A stretch of DNA of 12,357 bases. Origin: Desulfobulbaceae bacterium (GTDB lineage: Bacteria; Desulfobacterota; Desulfobulbia; Desulfobulbales; SURF-16). The stretch covers positions 1 to 12,357 of the forward strand of contig JANTGB010000036.1 of assembly GCA_024763115.1 (NCBI GenBank), in the 5' to 3' direction. The position numbers and the translations under genes are program-made. Shown here piece after piece: positions 5,194-12,357 of the stretch (its first letter is position 1; each line of letters begins with the position of its first letter). The notes beneath the pieces were generated by a model. That model saw only the letters and a list, made by a program, of their open reading frames with translations, did not search any database and was not told where the DNA came from.

Positions 5194-8103
5194 ATGAGCA
5201 AAAAGCTGCACGGCTTTATTTTACAAAACAAAAGCGAGGTACCCGAGGTAAACGGCAAAGCCTGTGTTTATCTTCATGAACAGAGCGGAGCCCGCCTGCT
5301 GCATCTGGCTAATGACGATGACAACAAGGTTTTTTCAATCTTTTTCCGCACCCCGCCGCCGGACAGTACCGGGGTCCCCCATATTCTTGAGCATTCCGTC
5401 CTCTGCGGCTCGCGTAAATTCCCCTCCAGGGAGCCCTTTGTCGAACTTTTAAAAGGCTCGTTAAACACCTTTTTAAATGCCTTTACCTTTTCCGACAAAA
5501 CCGGGTATCCGGTAGCCAGCCGTAATGACAAGGATTTTTTCAACCTGATGGATGTCTATCTTGACGCGGTTTTTTACCCCAATATTTATAAAAAACCCGA
5601 GATTTTTCTCCAGGAAGGCTGGCATTACGAGCTTGATGCTCCTGAAAATGAACTGCAATATAACGGGGTGGTTTATAATGAAATGAAAGGGGCCTTTTCT
5701 GCGCCGGAACAAATACTTTTTCGGAAAATTGAACAGTCCCTTTTTCCGGATACGCCCTACGGAGTTGAATCAGGCGGCGACCCGGCCCATATCCCCGACT
5801 TGACCTATGAACAGTTTCTTGACTTCCATCGGGCCTACTATCATCCGGCCAACAGCTTTATCTATTTGTACGGCAATGGTGATATTAATCGGCAACTGGC
5901 CTTTTTAAATGAGTCCTATCTGGCCGATTTTAATAAAATAAGCCTGGATTCTACCATAAGCTGCCAGCAGCCCTTTTCAGCCATAGAGGAGCTTAAGCTC
6001 AGCTATCCGGTTTCCGCCGATGAAGATAAAAAGGACAAGACGTTTTTTGCCTTAAATTATGTGACCTGCCGGATTGATCAGGTACAAACCGTTCTGGGGC
6101 TGGCAATTTTAAACCACATTCTGCTCCAGACCTCGGCCTCGCCCCTGAAAAAGGCCTTGATTAAGGCGGGAATAGGCATGGATGTCATGGGAGTTTTTGA
6201 CGCGGAAATTCTTCAGCCGGTTTTTTCCATTGTCTTGAAAAATTCCAACAGCGAGCAGCAGGAGCGGTTTCGAGAAATTATTCAACAGACCCTGGAAGAG
6301 CAGGTAAAAAACGGCCTGAACAAAAAACTGGTGGCAGGCGCGGTTAACAGCATGGAATTCAAGTTGCGCGAGGCTGATTATCATTCCTTTCCCAAAGGGC
6401 TGGTCTATAATCTCCAGTCCATGACCACCTGGCTTTACGGCTTTGATCCCCTGGAACCATTGCGCTATGACCGGCATCTGGCTGCGATCAGGGAAAATAT
6501 GGACAAGGGCTGGTTTGAAAATTTAATCCGGGAATTTCTCCTTGATAATAAGCATGGCTCCCTTGTCACCCTGGCCCCGGAACAGGGGCCGGCCCATGAA
6601 CTGGAAGAAAAAACTAAAAAAAGGCTGGCTGCCTTTAAAGACAGCCTGTCCGGTGAAGATGTGGCGGAATTAATTGCCCGAACCGGCAGGCTGCATGAAT
6701 ATCAGCAGCAGCCTGATTCTCCGGAAGCTCTTAATGCCATTCCCCTGTTATCCCTGAACGATATTAATCTCGAGGCGGAAAAACTGCCCTTTGCCGGGAA
6801 ACCAGGTGATATTGAAGTCCTCCATCATCCTCAGTTCAGCAATAATATCGGCTATGTCAATCTCTACTTTGACGCCGGATGCGTCAGCCGGGAGAATATT
6901 CCCTATCTGGGCCTGCTGGAAAGCGTCTTAGGCCGAATGGACAGCAAAAATTATGATTACACCAGCCTGGTCAATGAAATCAACATCCATCTTGGCGGTC
7001 TTTCCTTTGCCGTGGATGATTTCGGCAAATATCAGCAGCCCGGCGTATATTGTACCAAGTTCAAGGTTGCGGCCAAATCACTGACCGAAAAAACCGAAAA
7101 AATGGCGGAACTGCTGGCCGAAGTCATTATACATACGGATTTCAGTGATAAGAAACGGTTGCGCGAGATCATCCGGGAAACCCGCTCCGGCATGGAAATG
7201 GATATTATGCAGTCAGGTCATGTTTACGCCCGAACCAGGGCTGCCTCTTATCTTTCCGAAAGAGGGGCCTTTCATGAGTTGCTGAACGGCATTTCCTTTT
7301 ACCGTTTTATTCGGGGCCTTGATGAAGAGTTTGTCGACAGGGCAGAGGAAATAAGTGAAAAACTAGAAAATACGGCCAGGACAGTATTTAACCGGAACCA
7401 GGCCCTGCTCAGCATTACCGCTGAGCAAAATGATTGTGCCCGGATAACTGATATTATTATGCCGGTTGTTGACAAATGCCCGGCACTGTCCGGTAAAAAA
7501 AGAAAAGAAAGCCTGGCCGGCAGCAAAAATAATGAAGCTTTTATTATTCCGGGCCAGGTGCAGTATGTTGCCAAGGGTGCTGATCTGCACCGGGCCGGAT
7601 TCAGTTACGATAACCGCCTGCGCCTGCTCCAGACCATTATCAGCACCGATTATCTCTGGAATCAGGTCAGGGTCAAGGGCGGGGCCTATGGGGCGGGATG
7701 TAGTTTTATCCATGACGGCACCTTTTTCTTTACCTCCTACCGGGATCCCAATCTCAGCCGAACCCTGGATACCTACGACCGGACTGCGGCCTATGTCGAA
7801 AAATTTTCCCCAACTGAAAGAGAACTGCGCAAATATATAATCGGTGCTGTTGGTCGGCTTGATGCGCCCCTGACTCCAGCCATGAAAGGAGAAAGGGCTA
7901 CGGCGGATTATATTGCCGAGCTCAGTCAGGAGCAGATTCAACAGCAGCGCGATGACATCCTTAATGCCTCGCTCAGGGAACTTAATGCTCTTGCCGATCC
8001 CATAAAAGAGGCCATGGCTGCCGGATACTGTTGCGTTATCGGCAGTGAATCGCAGATAAACAAGGATAAGAATATTTTTGCCCAGGTTGAGACCCTGCTG
8101 TAA
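5194..8103 (+). CDS. M16C zinc metallopeptidase, presequence protease (PreP/Cym1)-like
   Basis: A 969-residue oligopeptidase of the pitrilysin/insulinase superfamily, close in length to mitochondrial PreP and Cym1, which degrade unfolded peptides inside a closed chamber. The inverted zinc motif HILEH is at 63-67 (His63, Glu66 as catalytic base, His67), and the third ligand is Glu163 in NEMKG, 96 residues on as in PreP. The M16C-associated linker spans about 460-710. The C-terminal half supplies the conserved Arg826 and Tyr832 in RVKGGAYGAG, used for substrate binding and transition-state support. All key residues are present, so it should be active. There is no signal peptide or membrane segment, so a cytoplasmic location is inferred, with clearance of peptides as a likely role. 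It is probably monocistronic: a 363-bp repeat-rich gap precedes it and a convergent terminator follows. Confidence 0.95.
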   Translation: MSKKLHGFILQNKSEVPEVNGKACVYLHEQSGARLLHLANDDDNKVFSIFFRTPPPDSTGVPHILEHSVLCGSRKFPSREPFVELLKGSLNTFLNAFTFSDKTGYPVASRNDKDFFNLMDVYLDAVFYPNIYKKPEIFLQEGWHYELDAPENELQYNGVVYNEMKGAFSAPEQILFRKIEQSLFPDTPYGVESGGDPAHIPDLTYEQFLDFHRAYYHPANSFIYLYGNGDINRQLAFLNESYLADFNKISLDSTISCQQPFSAIEELKLSYPVSADEDKKDKTFFALNYVTCRIDQVQTVLGLAILNHILLQTSASPLKKALIKAGIGMDVMGVFDAEILQPVFSIVLKNSNSEQQERFREIIQQTLEEQVKNGLNKKLVAGAVNSMEFKLREADYHSFPKGLVYNLQSMTTWLYGFDPLEPLRYDRHLAAIRENMDKGWFENLIREFLLDNKHGSLVTLAPEQGPAHELEEKTKKRLAAFKDSLSGEDVAELIARTGRLHEYQQQPDSPEALNAIPLLSLNDINLEAEKLPFAGKPGDIEVLHHPQFSNNIGYVNLYFDAGCVSRENIPYLGLLESVLGRMDSKNYDYTSLVNEINIHLGGLSFAVDDFGKYQQPGVYCTKFKVAAKSLTEKTEKMAELLAEVIIHTDFSDKKRLREIIRETRSGMEMDIMQSGHVYARTRAASYLSERGAFHELLNGISFYRFIRGLDEEFVDRAEEISEKLENTARTVFNRNQALLSITAEQNDCARITDIIMPVVDKCPALSGKKRKESLAGSKNNEAFIIPGQVQYVAKGADLHRAGFSYDNRLRLLQTIISTDYLWNQVRVKGGAYGAGCSFIHDGTFFFTSYRDPNLSRTLDTYDRTAAYVEKFSPTERELRKYIIGAVGRLDAPLTPAMKGERATADYIAELSQEQIQQQRDDILNASLRELNALADPIKEAMAAGYCCVIGSESQINKDKNIFAQVETLL

Positions 8104-8109
8104 GGCAAC

Positions 8110-8152
8110 AAAGGTTCCCTGACAGTGCAGGGGACGCACTGCGCACCTTTTT
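8110..8152. terminator. Probable bidirectional terminator containing a REP-like unit
   Basis: It lies in the 69-bp gap between convergent genes. AAAGGT (8110-8115) pairs with ACCTTT (8145-8150), enclosing CAGTGC/GCACTG (8123-8128/8136-8141), a perfect 6-bp stem with a 7-nt loop. TTTTT ends the plus strand side and TTTGTT follows on the minus strand. CCCTG/CAGGG (8117-8121/8128-8132) is a competing stem. The segment 8138-8151 repeats 1337-1350 exactly. It would end both the peptidase and the activator-operon transcripts. Confidence 0.55.
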
Positions 8153-8172
8153 CGGTGGACTGAACAATTCCA

Positions 8173-8922
8173 TTAATTCTCTCCGGCCAGCAGGGCAGCG
8201 CCGAGAGCACCGGTAAAATCCGGATTTTCAGGGACATGCACCTTTAGACCGACAGCACCAGCAAGTCCTTGCACAACGGCCCTGTTGCGGGCCACTCCTC
8301 CGCAAAAGCCGACATCACCCTTCAGGCCGATCCGACGCAGCATGGTAACGGCACGTTGCACTACTGAATTGACCAGGGCCAGAGCGACATCAGCGGCATT
8401 TGTTCCTTTTGCCCTTAAAGCCACAACCTCAGTTTCGGCAAAAACCGTACACATACTTGAGATAGTGAGCGAATCAGCGCCGGAAAGCGCAAGCCCGCCC
8501 AGATCAATAACCCGGCAGCCCAGGGCCTGGGACATGACCTCGAGAAAACGACCGGTGCCTGCGGCACAGCGGTCATTCATCTCAAAACGCAGCACCCGGC
8601 CATTGCCGTCAAGGGCAATGGTTTTGGTATCCTGGCCGCCTATATCTAAAATTGTCCTGGTTTCAGGCAGCAGGAAATGAACTCCCCTGGAGTGGGCCTT
8701 GATCTCCGTGACATGGTCACATCCCAGTTCCCCTGAAATAAGATGCCGACCATATCCTGTGACCAGCAACCGCTCAAAACCGTTCACCTCAGCCAGCATG
8801 TCCGTGACCTGGCTGAGGTAATCAAAAGAGGTCTCGAGCCGTTGCTGTTCCAGAATTTTATCATTTTCAACCAGCACAAGTTCAATGGATCTCGAACCTA
8901 TGTCTACTCCGGCGGTTATCAT
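8173..8922 (-). CDS. BadF/BadG/HgdC-type ATPase activator (YjiL-like; reductase of the double-cubane-cluster protein)
   Basis: A 249-residue cytoplasmic ATPase of the ASKHA fold. As a homodimer with one bridging [4Fe-4S] cluster it couples ATP hydrolysis to pushing a low-potential electron into its partner iron-sulfur protein. Visible motifs: phosphate loop GVDIGSRS (5-12), DIGGQDTKTI (93-102), NDRCAAGTGRFLE (116-128, Cys119), SSMCTVFAETEV (155-166, Cys158) and the adenosine motif GFCGGVARN (205-213). Cys119 and Cys158 are 39 residues apart, the same spacing as the cluster cysteines of HgdC, so the cluster should form. It lies 64 bp after its partner gene on the same strand and is the last gene of the operon. 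The start has no clear Shine-Dalgarno, only GAGTTAAG, so output may depend on upstream translation. The partner's identity suggests a DCCP-reductase rather than a dehydratase activator. Confidence 0.93.
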   Translation of the reverse strand: MITAGVDIGSRSIELVLVENDKILEQQRLETSFDYLSQVTDMLAEVNGFERLLVTGYGRHLISGELGCDHVTEIKAHSRGVHFLLPETRTILDIGGQDTKTIALDGNGRVLRFEMNDRCAAGTGRFLEVMSQALGCRVIDLGGLALSGADSLTISSMCTVFAETEVVALRAKGTNAADVALALVNSVVQRAVTMLRRIGLKGDVGFCGGVARNRAVVQGLAGAVGLKVHVPENPDFTGALGAALLAGEN

Positions 8923-8986
8923 AAGGGCTTAACTCGCAACTATTTATTGAGGGCAAGAATTTACCCTGAATCCTGCACTGTTATTT

Positions 8987-10264
8987 TTAAAAATTAAGGG
9001 TCTCAACAAAGGCCTCGACTCTGGTTTTTAATGGGCCGATATCCTGCATGGAATAATCCGTCTCAATCCGCAGCATGGGGATATCCGCTGCTGCAAGTTT
9101 CCGCTCAACCTTGCTTGCCTCAATGGCATAGGGTTGACAGAATTGCAGATTGTAATGAATTACCCCGTCAGCCTTAAGGCGCCGGGCCAGTTCCGTTATA
9201 TGGTCGAGCCGCTCATGGTTGGGAGTAAAACAGGCGCAATCAATCCGCAGGTAACGATCAGTCAGGTGATCTATCATTTCTTCCAGCGTATCACCCTCCT
9301 CGCTGACCGGATCCCTGGTATGACGTTCGCCAATACATGATTCTTCTCCAACAATCACCGCCCCGGCTCCCTCCACGACAAAGGGAAGTTTCCAGTTGGG
9401 CACAGCCATGGGACAGCCGGAAAGCAGCAGACGTTTTGTGCCCGGCGACACAATGCCTGTTCCTTCGGCAACCCGTTTTTCAAGCTCGTCGCCCAGGGTT
9501 TCCATGCTGGCGGTAAAGCGAGATGGATCGTCATAAAAAGCCACCTGGTTAATCAATAATGCATCCCGACCGCTAATGGGGGATGGGACAGCTTCCCGCA
9601 GCCTGTTTAAGCGCTGCAGGGCCTTGCGGCGTCGATTAACCAGACGAATAGCCCCGGCAAGTTTTGCAGCGCTTATCCGGTTACCGGTCAGTTCTTCAAG
9701 GGCGGCAACTAACCGTTTAATTTCACTTTTGAAGAGTTTTCGGGCCGACTCCCTCTTGCTCTGGGGAACCTCCATGACATAGGTTGGAGTAAACTCATTA
9801 AACAGTTCATAGGCCTTTTTTTTGCCATCGCAGGTTGTTTCGCCGATTACCAGATCACAGGAATTGGTAAAAGGACAAAGCCCGGCGAGCCGGAAGCCGA
9901 AAAAGGACTTGATCAGAGCGCAGGTATTTCTTGGCAGGTAACGTTCCGCCTCTTCGAATCCGGCCTCAGCCCCGGCGCAGAGACCAACGCAGACCGCGTC
10001 AGCGGCCAGGATCAGTTCCTCAGGCACAAAAACGCAGAAGGTTCCTATAATCCTGCGGCCCGCGCTCCTGGCCTCCTGCAGCTCCCGGATTCGGAGACCA
10101 TGCACCTCGCTCAAGACAAAATCAAGATATTCCATGCCCTGTAACCTGTTCTGCTGACTGAGGTAAATGTCATTATAAAACCTGCCCAGCACAGAGAGCA
10201 GCCCTGCATGGGCGGAAATGTCAAGATCGAGTTTTTGCCACATTTCATTATATTTGCTGGTCAT
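8987..10264 (-). CDS. Double-cubane-cluster-type protein of the 2-hydroxyacyl-CoA dehydratase (HgdB) superfamily, YjiM-like
   Basis: A 425-residue iron-sulfur protein receiving low-potential electrons from the downstream activator. Diagnostic stretches are GTFCVFVPEE (74-83), PRNTCALIKS (111-120), GETTCDGKKKAYE (141-153), SGCPMAVPNW (282-291), GEESC (306-310), DCAC (342-345), LQFCQPYA (373-380) and RIETDYS (399-405). Twelve cysteines are present: 77, 92, 96, 115, 130, 136, 145, 284, 310, 343, 345 and 376. These match E. coli YjiM and the Carboxydothermus double-cubane protein better than HgdA or HgdB; that protein is a single-subunit homodimer with an [8Fe-9S] cluster and reduces small molecules such as acetylene in vitro. 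The natural substrate is unknown. No second dehydratase subunit or CoA-transferase is nearby. The ATG overlaps the lipoprotein stop (ATGA) and has a strong GGAGGG 7 nt upstream. The first 40 residues extend beyond the YjiM start. Confidence 0.88.
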   Translation of the reverse strand: MTSKYNEMWQKLDLDISAHAGLLSVLGRFYNDIYLSQQNRLQGMEYLDFVLSEVHGLRIRELQEARSAGRRIIGTFCVFVPEELILAADAVCVGLCAGAEAGFEEAERYLPRNTCALIKSFFGFRLAGLCPFTNSCDLVIGETTCDGKKKAYELFNEFTPTYVMEVPQSKRESARKLFKSEIKRLVAALEELTGNRISAAKLAGAIRLVNRRRKALQRLNRLREAVPSPISGRDALLINQVAFYDDPSRFTASMETLGDELEKRVAEGTGIVSPGTKRLLLSGCPMAVPNWKLPFVVEGAGAVIVGEESCIGERHTRDPVSEEGDTLEEMIDHLTDRYLRIDCACFTPNHERLDHITELARRLKADGVIHYNLQFCQPYAIEASKVERKLAAADIPMLRIETDYSMQDIGPLKTRVEAFVETLNF

Positions 10265-10908
10265 GGACGTCCCTCCGCGACAGTTTTATGATACAGTTTT
10301 TCCCCGGCCCGCACCGGCGCGTTTAAACGGTTGGCTGGAGGCGGCAGGGGACAGATAAAATCATGATTGTAATGACAATATGGATTATAGGCATAGTTAA
10401 AATCGAGAATGTACATGCCGTTTTCCGCTTTTTCCAGAATCGCGTAGCGACCGGCCTCATAAGTTTCTCGGCCATTAGTCAGGTCGGTGAAAAGCACAGT
10501 AAGTTCCGCTGAGTCCCCGGCCTGCCATACCTCCAGAGCCTGCTTTTTGCCTGACATGGTAAAGTGAAAAAGAGCAACAGCATTCATTGGAGTTTTGTCA
10601 CCGTCAGCCGGTAACCGAAGCGCAGCTGTTTTATATCTTTGCAGGATGCCGACGACCCGGTATGGAGCTGCGGGAGGATAATAGCGCAGCCCGGAAAATG
10701 AGCCGCATGACCGGGCGGCAAGAGGAGATTTTTCCGATTGAAAAAATACATCCTTTGCCCTCCTGAACTTCTCTATTTCCCGCAGATAATCTGTCCAGAC
10801 CGGCTCAAGAGGGGCCGGGCGTGGATGGACATCGACACAGCCGACCAAGACAAGCAGGCTGAAGAGCATGACAGGCAATTGTCGATTTTTTACGGATTGG
10901 GTAAGCAT
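10261..10908 (-). CDS. DUF1684-family lipoprotein
   Basis: A 215-residue protein with a lipoprotein signal: basic start (KNRQ), hydrophobic MLFSLLVLVG and lipobox LVGC with lipidation at Cys24. Val25 at +2 gives no inner-membrane retention signal, so an outer-membrane location is likely. The body matches the DUF1684 family: FSGLRYYPPAAPYRVVG (71-87), LFTDLTNGRETYEAGRY (139-155), LDFNYAYNPYC (168-178) and CPLPPPANRLN (186-196). The family function is unknown; most members are found alone, not beside iron-sulfur enzymes. Three cysteines remain in the mature chain besides Cys24 (69, 178, 186), and Tyr/His/Asn residues cluster around 172-182, which could bind a ligand or metal. It begins 2 nt after the porin stop, without its own clear Shine-Dalgarno, and overlaps the next gene by 4 bp, so all three are probably translationally coupled. 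Confidence 0.88.
   Translation of the reverse strand: MLTQSVKNRQLPVMLFSLLVLVGCVDVHPRPAPLEPVWTDYLREIEKFRRAKDVFFQSEKSPLAARSCGSFSGLRYYPPAAPYRVVGILQRYKTAALRLPADGDKTPMNAVALFHFTMSGKKQALEVWQAGDSAELTVLFTDLTNGRETYEAGRYAILEKAENGMYILDFNYAYNPYCHYNHDFICPLPPPANRLNAPVRAGEKLYHKTVAEGRP
10271..10276 (-). promoter_or_regulatory. Strong ribosome binding site of the double-cubane-type gene
   Basis: GGAGGG on the minus strand lies 7 nt before the ATG at 10264, inside the end of the lipoprotein gene. It fixes the start of the iron-sulfur gene at the ATGA overlap and suggests high translation relative to its neighbours. Confidence 0.75.
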
Positions 10909-10910
10909 AT

Positions 10911-12281
10911 CTAAAAAATTTTCCAGTTAAAGCTGCAATGCCAGTCAATGACGATCCAGGTCGCCTCGTCGTCAAATCCGCTGGAGGCATCTTCGGCATA
11001 GTCGTCCGGCCAGAAAACACCGGCAAGAACACCGACATCCTGATGGTCGGTAAGCAGATACCTGGCCTCAAACTCCACGGCATCTCCAATATCATCGCCC
11101 AGGCTGCCTGAGGGATCTCTGAATCCGCGCCAGTTGCCCTTTTCCTCCTCCAGCTTGTAATTGTGATACCGCAGTTCTACAGTTAGTTCGTCAGTTGGTA
11201 AAATTTCAAGATTAAGCTGGCGGTCTTTAAAGTTTTTGAACCAGAAAAGATTATATTCACCGCCATATTCAGCCCCCCAGACGCCAAAGGCGGTTTCATA
11301 GCGGCCATGGGTATTGTCGGCAGGATCGTCATCGCCGGAGCTTACCGTGTAGGCAGCACTTACCCGCGGCTTCCAGGGCAAGGCTTTAAATTTGTAGCCC
11401 AGGATTCCATAAAAATGGAAGGCGTTAATGTCCTCTGTGCCCCAATCGCCGAATTCCCTGACATAGGTGATATCGTAATCAAAACCGCCCAGAAGGTCTC
11501 GACCGTAACTACGCATGCCCATATAATAATCCTTGAGGTCGTCGTTGCCGGCATAATCATCGTCTCTGTCCCATTTAGCCAGGAAAAACGGTTCAAAGGC
11601 TATATATGGCCGGCCCTTCGGCAGTTGGTAATGGGAATAAAGCCCGGCTCCGTCAAAGGTGTGATCATGATTCAGGGCAAACCCGTGCATGGTGTCATTA
11701 TCTTTTGTATAGTTGCGGCCATAAAAGATATCGACAAAACCATTTTCAAAACGAGTGGAAAGCACTGCCGCGTCCCAGAGGTAGGGGCCGACATTGGCCC
11801 AGTCGCAGAGGCCTATGACCCGGAAATCACCGTAATCCAGACGTTGACGGCCAATTTTCAGATTGACCGGCCCGCCAAAAAGATGCTTCATCTCAATGTT
11901 AGCCAGATAAATATCGGGGTCTTCCTCAAACCGGTACCTGGGCCAGCCGCTGCCTGGAAAATCATAGACGTCGGCATACTGCCCCCACAACTGGAGATGA
12001 ATATCATCGCTGGGATTATAGTCTATCCCGGCCCTGATTCTGTCATCCCAGATATCTTCACCGCCGTCCCGGTATGATGCCCAGGCTAAATTGTCCATAT
12101 AGGAATAACGTATTCGTCCATCCACGCCGAAAGTGAGCTTGTCCGGCTTTTTTGCCTTTTCCGTCTTGCGGGCCGAGCAAATTCCGCATTCCAGAAAAAC
12201 ATGGGCCGCGGCAATTGATGTTGTGCAGAAAATTGTCACAGGCACCAGCAGCCAGGCTATTTTTTGATAATTTTTTCTCAT
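10911..12281 (-). CDS. Outer-membrane beta-barrel porin, alginate-export (AlgE-like) family
   Basis: A 456-residue precursor. Residues 1-26 are a Sec signal peptide (MRKNYQK, hydrophobic core, cleavage expected after SIAAA). The mature protein shows alternating polar/aromatic beta strands and ends in Phe (FNWKIF), the usual C-terminal signal for BAM insertion. Stretches typical of the alginate-export porin family are NLKIGRQRLDYGDFRVIG (143-160), DAAVLSTRFENGFVDIFYGR (173-192) and the Asp-rich turns such as SSGDDDPAD (307-315). Family members carry varied anionic or hydrophobic solutes, so alginate itself is not implied. Odd point: right after cleavage comes HVFLECGICSARK, with Cys32 and Cys35 as a CxxC pair, unusual in a porin. 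It is the first gene of the four-gene operon. AAGGAG ends only 1 nt before the ATG, so the GGGGG tract just upstream may serve as the ribosome site. Confidence 0.88.
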   Translation of the reverse strand: MRKNYQKIAWLLVPVTIFCTTSIAAAHVFLECGICSARKTEKAKKPDKLTFGVDGRIRYSYMDNLAWASYRDGGEDIWDDRIRAGIDYNPSDDIHLQLWGQYADVYDFPGSGWPRYRFEEDPDIYLANIEMKHLFGGPVNLKIGRQRLDYGDFRVIGLCDWANVGPYLWDAAVLSTRFENGFVDIFYGRNYTKDNDTMHGFALNHDHTFDGAGLYSHYQLPKGRPYIAFEPFFLAKWDRDDDYAGNDDLKDYYMGMRSYGRDLLGGFDYDITYVREFGDWGTEDINAFHFYGILGYKFKALPWKPRVSAAYTVSSGDDDPADNTHGRYETAFGVWGAEYGGEYNLFWFKNFKDRQLNLEILPTDELTVELRYHNYKLEEEKGNWRGFRDPSGSLGDDIGDAVEFEARYLLTDHQDVGVLAGVFWPDDYAEDASSGFDDEATWIVIDWHCSFNWKIF

Positions 12282-12357
12282 GCTCCTTCCCCCTTTTTTG
12301 ATTTCAGATAGACTGTAGATAGCAAAAAAATTACAGTGTTATAGATTGTCTTCGGTA

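Noticed and set aside
7363..8139. 258-codon minus-strand ORF antisense to the M16C peptidase C-terminal half
   Set aside because: The plus-strand frame carries the conserved RVKGGAYG region here. The antisense translation has no family features and would run into the terminator gap.
8987..10264. True 2-hydroxyglutaryl-CoA or lactoyl-CoA dehydratase subunit
   Set aside because: Those enzymes have two different subunits and neighbouring CoA-transferase or dehydrogenase genes. Here there is one subunit with the YjiM-type TTCDGKKK and PRNTC motifs.
11307..12077. 256-codon plus-strand ORF antisense to the porin gene
   Set aside because: It lies wholly inside the porin gene, whose signal peptide, family motifs and terminal Phe are clear. 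The antisense product has no recognisable domain or ribosome site.
12282..12357. Promoter of the porin operon
   Set aside because: The 76 bp upstream are AT-rich and must be near a promoter, but no hexamer pair with proper spacing was convincing, and the window ends here.

Overview
The window holds eight complete protein-coding genes and four intergenic stretches rich in palindromes. It suggests an anaerobic Gram-negative bacterium. Evidence for the outer membrane is a beta-barrel porin and an outer-membrane-type lipoprotein; evidence for anaerobiosis is an oxygen-sensitive iron-sulfur enzyme family with its ATP-driven activator, plus molybdenum-cofactor synthesis. The gene forms (fused SpmA-SpmB, fused MobA-MoeA with a GPGKFD/PGPPPAV-type MoeA) recall Desulfobacterota (former Deltaproteobacteria). 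That placement is inference, not proof.

Layout. Positions 8-3166 (minus strand): a bifunctional MobA-MoeA protein of molybdenum-cofactor maturation, followed 99 bp downstream by seryl-tRNA synthetase. Positions 3167-3540: divergent intergenic region with hairpins and a palindromic repeat. Positions 3541-8103 (plus strand): a fused spore-maturation-type membrane protein (SpmAB), a 363-bp intergenic region with two unrelated foldback elements, then a 969-residue presequence-protease-like M16C metallopeptidase. Positions 8104-8172: convergent gap with a probable bidirectional terminator. Positions 8173-12281 (minus strand): a tight operon reading porin, DUF1684 lipoprotein, double-cubane-cluster-type protein (YjiM-like) and its ATP-dependent activator (YjiL/HgdC-like).

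The most interesting biology is that last operon. Its second gene starts 2 nt after the first, its third overlaps the second by 4 bp, and its fourth follows after 64 bp. A nitrogenase-like low-potential reductase system (iron-sulfur protein plus ATPase activator) is therefore transcribed with an outer-membrane channel and a surface lipoprotein. No CoA-transferase, dehydrogenase or second dehydratase subunit is present, which argues against a classical amino-acid-fermenting 2-hydroxyacyl-CoA dehydratase. The second notable signal is a pair of homologous palindromes on either side of spmAB (3366-3416 and 4901-4948) that differ by compensatory base changes in both stems, so the fold rather than the exact sequence seems to be kept.

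No tRNA, rRNA, CRISPR array, transposase or phage gene is visible.
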